64,000 bases of DNA from Pyrocephalus nanus (taxonomy: Eukaryota; Chordata; Aves; Passeriformes; Tyrannidae), in assembly GCA_038380795.1 (NCBI GenBank), contig CM076270.1, positions 18,492,001 to 18,556,000 of the forward strand, given 5' to 3'. The position numbers were made by a program, and so were the translations under genes. Positions within the stretch are counted from its first letter, which is position 1. Each line of letters begins with the position of its first letter. Under the pieces are notes generated by a model. The model did not search any database. It saw nothing but the letters and a program-made list of their open reading frames with translations, and had not been told where the DNA came from. Positions 59,001 to 64,000 of the stretch are shown here, piece by piece.

Positions 59001-61736
59001 ACTCAACAGAACTTTTCCCCAGACAAAGCAACAGCATCAAATATAGTCAGGTTTATAACAGAATGAAAAGGAGTTTGCTCAGTTGAGGAGTTGCAGGCAC
59101 AGATTTAAAGCCCCTGGCATAGAAGGGCACTTGTGTTCAGGTAATGCAGGATAGTTTACATCTTACTCTCTAGAACAAAATTTTGGGGAACGTGGTATAT
59201 ATTTAAAGGCATATCTTGCATTCTGAGAAATAAGGAAGAGCAGTGCCCAGCTCACCATTTGCATCACACCTTTTTTTTTTTTTTATCCCCTCTCCCAAGG
59301 TTTGTTTTGCCCAGGAATATCCCACACAGCATCTGGGTTCACAAAGAGAACTACAGAAATAATAACTCCAAGGCTGTCAGGGAATTACCTTGAATGTGGC
59401 AAATGCATCAGAAGCGATGTCAAACGTTGACATTTCCACGTATCTGAAGAAATCGTAGAATTGTTCTGACCACAAGATTATTTTAGCAAGTGGTTCATGC
59501 CGGATGCATTCCCTAAGCATTATTCCACAATTTAGAGCAATTTCTGGAGATTCGTACCTATAAAAAAAACCAAATCAATCCAAAGACTTTTTATAAATAC
59601 TTTTATAAATACTTTCACAAGTGAGCACTGCAACACCACACTAATTACACTTTTCAGTACTATCAAGTAAACGAAACCTCAAAAGTCAGAGGTACTTTTT
59701 TTCTTGGATTCAATTTTTAAATATTGCTACAAAATATTACTGAAATAATTGCCCATTACATGACAAATTACACCCAATTCAAATGAATTTCACAAACGGA
59801 GAAACAAGACTAAATAAATATATTTCCTTTGTTCTCAAAATCAATTTTCTTGTTCTGTATTGGTAGGATTGCAGACATCTGGAAAAGCAGTAAGTTATTT
59901 CTATCCTGAAATCTACTTGCTTAAACATGACAGCAACTTACATAAAATGATCCATCTAACCATGAAGGGTCAATCACACTGGACATAAATTCGCATCTCC
60001 TCTTTCATTAAACCACTTTTCAGCCTCACTGGCTGCTCTACACATTGTGGGGTTCAAGTCTCTGGAGCAGTCACAGACTCATATTATATACTTTCCTGCC
60101 TCCTACCTAAAGAATCCTTCATCCTGTTCCACTGCAAGGTAATTAAAATTCACCAGAATAATTCAGGAGCAAAGTACCATTGTGCATACTGAGCATTAAC
60201 TATATTACCATACAAAAACATTGCCCTATAAAACAATTTTCACTTTAAATGGTGCAAAACTTTCCCATTCATGGAGATTTGAAATCTACTGAACTTTTGG
60301 CAACTCATCCAATAGCCTAAATTTACATAAATCTGTCTCAGTTGGATGTAACCAGATGTAACATGTAAGCTGCTAAAGCTAAATGCCCATTTCAAACACC
60401 CTGACTTATGAATATGAGTTCCAATAATCCCTGTGGGAATAATGCTCTCTGAAGGGTGACAACACAGACTAGAAGTGAGCAGGAATTTGCTACATCCCTC
60501 GTTCAGTCACACAGCAATGAGAACACGCTGAGGAAGCAGTTTTCTCTCTCTGCACCTCAGATGTTGTTGCCTTCTTTTGTAAATTATTTTGAAGAAGTAC
60601 TGAATCGGTAATTTCTTTTGTCTTATGCCACAATTAATATTTTTGCCCCTCTAACATTTAAATCACACTTTACCTCAAAATTAGGGCTGCAACACAGGGG
60701 GAAAAAACCCAAAGCAGGCCCTCTGGCAGACAAGTGTAGATCTTACAGTCATATGGTAGTAAAACTACTACTTTAAACAGTTGTACTTTTAAAATCATTT
60801 CTTAATGTTTGATGAACTTGTCTATCCCAAAATAACACACTGGAACTGCAATTTTCAGAACTATCTTATTTAATGGTATTGAAATGTGAGCAATTCCTTG
60901 TGAAATTAAGAGAGTACATTTTCAATTTTTAAAAAAATGTAATTTTAATACAAAAATATTAACAACACCTGCTTTCATGTTTTGAGAACCACAGCTCTAC
61001 ATGCTCATATTCAGTATGGCACTGCTCTCCAATATCCAGTCCATCAGACAACACAAGAATATCCAGCACACCCAATAATACAAGAATAGAGGAAGAAACA
61101 CCCATCTGGCATGCTCAGTGTGCTCCAAATTATTTGTTTGGTCAAGTCTGAGTTGATGTGTTTGTGTCTCTACAGGAATATAAATCACTGTGAATAAAAA
61201 GTCTAAGACCAAACTAAGGCCAGGGGATAGGCCAGCAAACTAGAAATGACAGTGGTTAAAAGGAAAAAAACATCCCAGCCTTCAATTCTTGATAAGTTCA
61301 CCAGGGAATGGCTTAAATAGCCTCAAATGCTACACTGAAGGAAAATGTCTGACTATCCCAGTAAGAATATTTTAGATTACTAACAGTTCTCAACTTTCAG
61401 TTATATTTCATGCAAAAGTAAATTGCTGGTGATTCATTACTCAAATTTTCCTTTACTTAGGGGAATTACAGACCCCAAGACCAAGAAAAAAATAAAATAA
61501 AACCCCCCAAGCATATTGCAAAGGAAGAAAAATCACGTCAGAACTCTCCGCTTCTCCACAAATTTAAAAACTCCTTACTTCTAGTGAAAGCATATTTATG
61601 CTTCACAGTGCACATACCCTTTTAATAGCATGAATAATATATTCTGTTGAGTGCAGATGTATTCGACTGTGGGAGTTCTTGTACCAATTTGTCTTCGGAG
61701 AATGTTGTTGAAAATTTGCGCGACATCTTTCTTGCC
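55837..61736 (-). CDS. CAB39: CAB39 (MO25alpha), 3' part, six coding exons
   Basis: CAB39 is the cytosolic helical-repeat (armadillo-like) scaffold that binds the C-terminal WEF motif and the kinase domain of the pseudokinase STRAD. It thereby locks LKB1 in an active complex upstream of AMPK, and it also activates some STE20-family kinases. Exons 61736-61618, 59557-59389, 58654-58595, 57884-57819, 56973-56830 and 55025+1000 down to 55837 (last exon 56025-55837) join without a frame break into 248 codons. These correspond to human residues 94-341, beginning [11 protein letters not shown] and ending [14 protein letters not shown]. Agreement with human as I know it is near total; one difference seen is T for A at 300 (LLKNQTKL). 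The CAB39 rather than CAB39L assignment rests on this near-identity and on ITM2C next door. Coding exons for residues 1-93 were not found before the right edge and must lie beyond it. Confidence 0.96.
56026..56829 (-). other. CAB39: CAB39 intron between the last two coding exons
   Basis: An 804-base phase 0 intron with GTATG donor and TTGCAG acceptor; no repeat or gene is seen in it. Confidence 0.93.
56830..56973 (-). CDS. CAB39: CAB39 exon, residues 232-279
   Basis: The acceptor GCCTTTAG precedes CTT CTT GGT and the donor is TTTAAG|GTATG; both ends are phase 0. It encodes [20 protein letters not shown] then [20 protein letters not shown] and FEAFHVFK, helical repeats that contribute to the partner-binding surface. 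Confidence 0.98.
56974..57818 (-). other. CAB39: CAB39 intron
   Basis: An 845-base phase 0 intron with GTAAGG donor and CTTTAG acceptor; nothing else is recognised in it. Confidence 0.93.
57819..57884 (-). CDS. CAB39: CAB39 exon, residues 210-231
   Basis: This small 66-base exon has acceptor CTGTGTTTAG before TTC TTC AGT and donor CTTAAG|GTAAGG. It encodes [20 protein letters not shown] then LK, in phase 0 at both ends. It is too short to stand out as an open frame and was placed by family knowledge. Confidence 0.97.
57885..58594 (-). other. CAB39: CAB39 intron with CR1 insertion
   Basis: A 710-base phase 0 intron with donor GTGAGC and acceptor TGTTTAG. About 150 bases of it are a CR1 3' end in antisense orientation to the gene. 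Confidence 0.93.
58150..58295 (+). mobile_element. CR1 LINE 3' end fragment
   Basis: A sense CR1 end: AGGTTGCCCAGAGAAGCTGT, GCCCCATCCCTGGAAGTGTT, CAAGGCCAGGTTGGAGCAAC, CTGGTCTAGTGGAAGATG, AACCAGATGATCTTTAAGGC, then CATTCTGTGATTCTG. A deletion of about 15 bases removes the usual CCTTCCAACCCAAAC block before the tail. It is well preserved compared with the copy in ITM2C intron 4. Confidence 0.93.
58595..58654 (-). CDS. CAB39: CAB39 exon, residues 190-209
   Basis: The acceptor GCTTTTTTGCAG precedes GAT TTG CTT and the donor is GATAGG|GTGAGC; both ends are phase 0. Its 20 codons read [20 protein letters not shown], matching the family exactly as I know it. Confidence 0.98.
58655..59388 (-). other. 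CAB39: CAB39 intron
   Basis: A 734-base phase 0 intron with GTAATT donor and TTTGCAG acceptor. It contains a short T run at about 59,271-59,284 (plus strand) and no recognised element. Confidence 0.93.
59389..59557 (-). CDS. CAB39: CAB39 exon, residues 133 (split) to 189
   Basis: The acceptor TTTTATAG precedes G TAC GAA; the first base completes the split glycine codon 133. The donor is TTCAAG|GTAATT. It encodes [20 protein letters not shown] then [20 protein letters not shown] and [16 protein letters not shown], one of the most conserved blocks of MO25 proteins. Confidence 0.98.
59558..61617 (-). other. CAB39: CAB39 intron
   Basis: A 2.06 kb phase 2 intron with GTATGTG donor and TATAG acceptor. 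It is A+T-rich, with no gene or dated repeat recognised. Confidence 0.92.
61618..61736 (-). CDS. CAB39: CAB39 exon, residues 94-132 plus two bases
   Basis: The acceptor TTTTTGACAG precedes GGC AAG AAA and the donor is AAAAGG|GTATGTG. It encodes [20 protein letters not shown] then [19 protein letters not shown] and the first two bases of glycine 133. It is the first CAB39 exon visible in the window. Confidence 0.97.
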
Positions 61737-64000
61737 CTGTCAAAAACATTGGCAGTTAAACACACAGTACTGAAGTTCACCAGGAAAGTCAACAACTGAA
61801 CATTGCCATCACCTCATGCAGTTCTACTGAGTTCTGCAGCTCACTCGGCCTCCATACTCTGATCTTAAACAGATTAAATATTCTGTTTCTTTATCCCATT
61901 TCAAATATATCAAAGCACTTAAAACATGACATCACGTTGCAGCCAGACCACAGGTAATTTACATCAAGAAGTAAAGCCAGTTGATGTTTCATCAGATATT
62001 CCTATGTAGCATCAATCTTCTGGGCTTATTTTATACTTGGTTTTGCTAATAACACAGCAGTTTTTAAGTGTGCTCTTGCCTGAAAGTGTGTTTCTTCAAT
62101 ATTCCATTATCCTCTTCCCTCATTTAGGAGCACATAATGCCACCATTAAGAGTGTGCAGAGCATTTCCAACTTCAGTGTTAACATCCAACTTAGAACGAT
62201 AACTTACGAGAATAAGTAAGTAAATAAAGAAAAAAGTAACACACAGAGGAATCATCCACTGACCTAAACTGCAAGTCTCACATTTTTCAATGCATAAAAG
62301 AAATATAAAAAAGATAAGGATGCTGGAATTCAGTAGAGATTATACAAACAAACAAACAAACAAACAAAGATATCTAATAAAAAGCTGATTATAAATATAA
62401 GCACTGTTCACTGTCACTCGCGTGCATCATTTAAAGCCGTATTTCTGCATTAAAAGCGGTATTAACTGTCCATTTTGGATGGATACAATGACACCTTCAG
62501 GATTATGTGTTATCAGATCTAACCCAGAAAAAGACTAGGCAAACTTCTACTAAGCTTGGACTTGCAAATAAAGGCCCATTAAGCAATTCCACCTAAAGGT
62601 TATAAACAAACCCCATATGTATATAATGTTTCTTGACAGGCTCCAACTGTACTAGAAATCTCCTGAGTAACATCAGCAAGCTTTTGAGCAAATGCAGGGC
62701 ATATTTAACTAGCAGGAATTTTAAAAACAACAGCAATTATTTAAAATTATTTCCATTTTCTAATCAATGTCAAGCGGATTGCGAAAGAAAAAATGCAATG
62801 TTTATGTTTATAAAAATGTAGGAGGACTGTAGTTTTACAAATGGCATGTTTGTGAATTACCACCGACAGTTGTGTTGGAGTGTTGTTTTCAGGATATAAG
62901 AGATTGTTTGTAAACGCTGTTTTCTCAATTACAATTCCACTGAAAGCCAGCCCAAAGCAACACCAGAACTCTTTGTTCTGCAATGAGTGGAGCAGTGTTT
63001 CTAGAAATCGCTTCCCTCAAACTCCACATAATACAGTCATCACTAACGTTGCCAGTTCTGCGCTGGATCTCAGAGTTTGCTTTGGATTCCCCAGCAAGAA
63101 CAGCATTTCCTCATTATGCATATAATTGAGCTGCTGGTGGCACACAGCAACCCCAGAGGCAGCTCTTGTCACAGGGACATTGCTAAGTGTCCTCATGTCC
63201 TAAGGGGGCAAACAGGCACCAAACCCCGTGCCAGCGGTCACGGCTGCGAGAGGTGAGAGGGACACTGTGCCTGCAGTGTCCCACCAGCAGAAGGATTCAG
63301 CCTCCCTTATGCAAGAGGCATTTTTGGGTTTGGCTTTTCTTCTTCCTTCCACAAGAGATACCATCTCTTCTACAGACACGCTAGTGCAGATCAGCCAGGA
63401 GATAACTGGTAAGTTTGTAGATGGCTGGGTTGACGGCTTTGCTTGGAAAACAGACTTCCAGAGAAGGGCATAATTTTAAACGGGCCTTTACATACATACA
63501 GCAAAGGCTGGACACTCACAGATTGTTCATTAAAACATGAAATTTGTTACTTTTCTAGTTTTTACATAACACTTTTCTGGGCTTTTCTACCATAACAATT
63601 CAGATTCAAATACATTTGAGACTGTTTAAAAGTCAGAGTGAACAGCCCCTGTCTATTAATTAGCTGTCTGTTCCTGTTCTACAAGGAAACCTTCTTCAGA
63701 AATTAGTGAAGTTCTTGAGAAAAAAAAAGTTTAGTTTATCACTGAATGACCTCAGGTTGTGAAGGAAAGAAGGAAAAAATTCAAGACCTACTCTTGAAGT
63801 TTAAAAAACAACAGAAAATCAAACAAGTATTTCCATCAGTCATATGGAGAAACCATTTCAAATGCAGCAAACCCATAACCACAGAGATGTGGGATATCAG
63901 AGCCAACATCTCACTGACTCTGTGACAGCTGGAGCACATTTGGAGCACAGGTGTGTTGACATTAATTCCAGGTAACAACAACAGCTGGACAGTCTGCCAG
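61737..64000 (-). other. CAB39: CAB39 intron, cut by the window edge
   Basis: I searched by eye for the preceding exon (expected to end ...LQLIDFE) and did not find it, so this intron continues past the right edge. It contains a CAAA microsatellite at 62.35 kb. Small open frames here show no family features. Confidence 0.8.
62345..62368. repeat. (CAAA)6 microsatellite
   Basis: Six perfect CAAA units in a CAB39 intron. Confidence 0.95.

Noticed and set aside
61737..64000. Search for the CAB39 exon encoding residues up to 93
   Set aside because: No segment reading towards LQLIDFE before a donor was found, so the exon is placed beyond the right edge.

Overview
The window is vertebrate nuclear DNA, most probably from a bird. 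Two widely spaced split genes have GT-AG introns, there is a CpG-island promoter, and four fragments carry the look of CR1 retroposons, two of them keeping the typical CR1 end (ATTCTGTGATTCT-like). Order and orientation match the amniote CAB39-ITM2C neighbourhood (human 2q37.1), with both genes on the minus strand here.

Reading along the minus strand (high to low coordinates): (1) 64,000 to about 53,415 holds the 3' two-thirds of CAB39 (MO25alpha): six coding exons from human-numbered residue 94 to the stop, then a 2.4 kb 3' UTR with a textbook poly(A) site, two Pumilio-type motifs and an exact miR-451 seed match. The 5' exons lie beyond the right edge. (2) About 53.4 to 33.9 kb is the spacer between the genes, with one CR1 fragment, a GA microsatellite and a perfect 5 x 12 bp minisatellite. 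Inside it is a candidate unrecognised two-exon gene (41,226 to 39,648) for a 110-residue single-pass membrane protein. (3) 33,766 to 12,491 is the complete ITM2C (BRI3) coding sequence in six exons, 264 residues. Exon 1 sits in a CpG island and is followed by a 13.6 kb first intron; a probable 3' UTR runs to about 10.19 kb. (4) 1 to 10.18 kb is spacer beyond ITM2C, with no gene I can support.

CAB39 is the scaffold of the LKB1-STRAD kinase complex. ITM2C is a type II membrane BRICHOS protein processed by furin-like proteases. They are neighbours by conserved synteny; nothing in the sequence shows a functional link. The CAB39 end looks richer in A+T than the ITM2C end. Every exon junction was checked by eye for splice sites, phase and agreement with the family; no database search was run. 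The most interesting unexplained item is the small membrane-protein candidate between the two genes.
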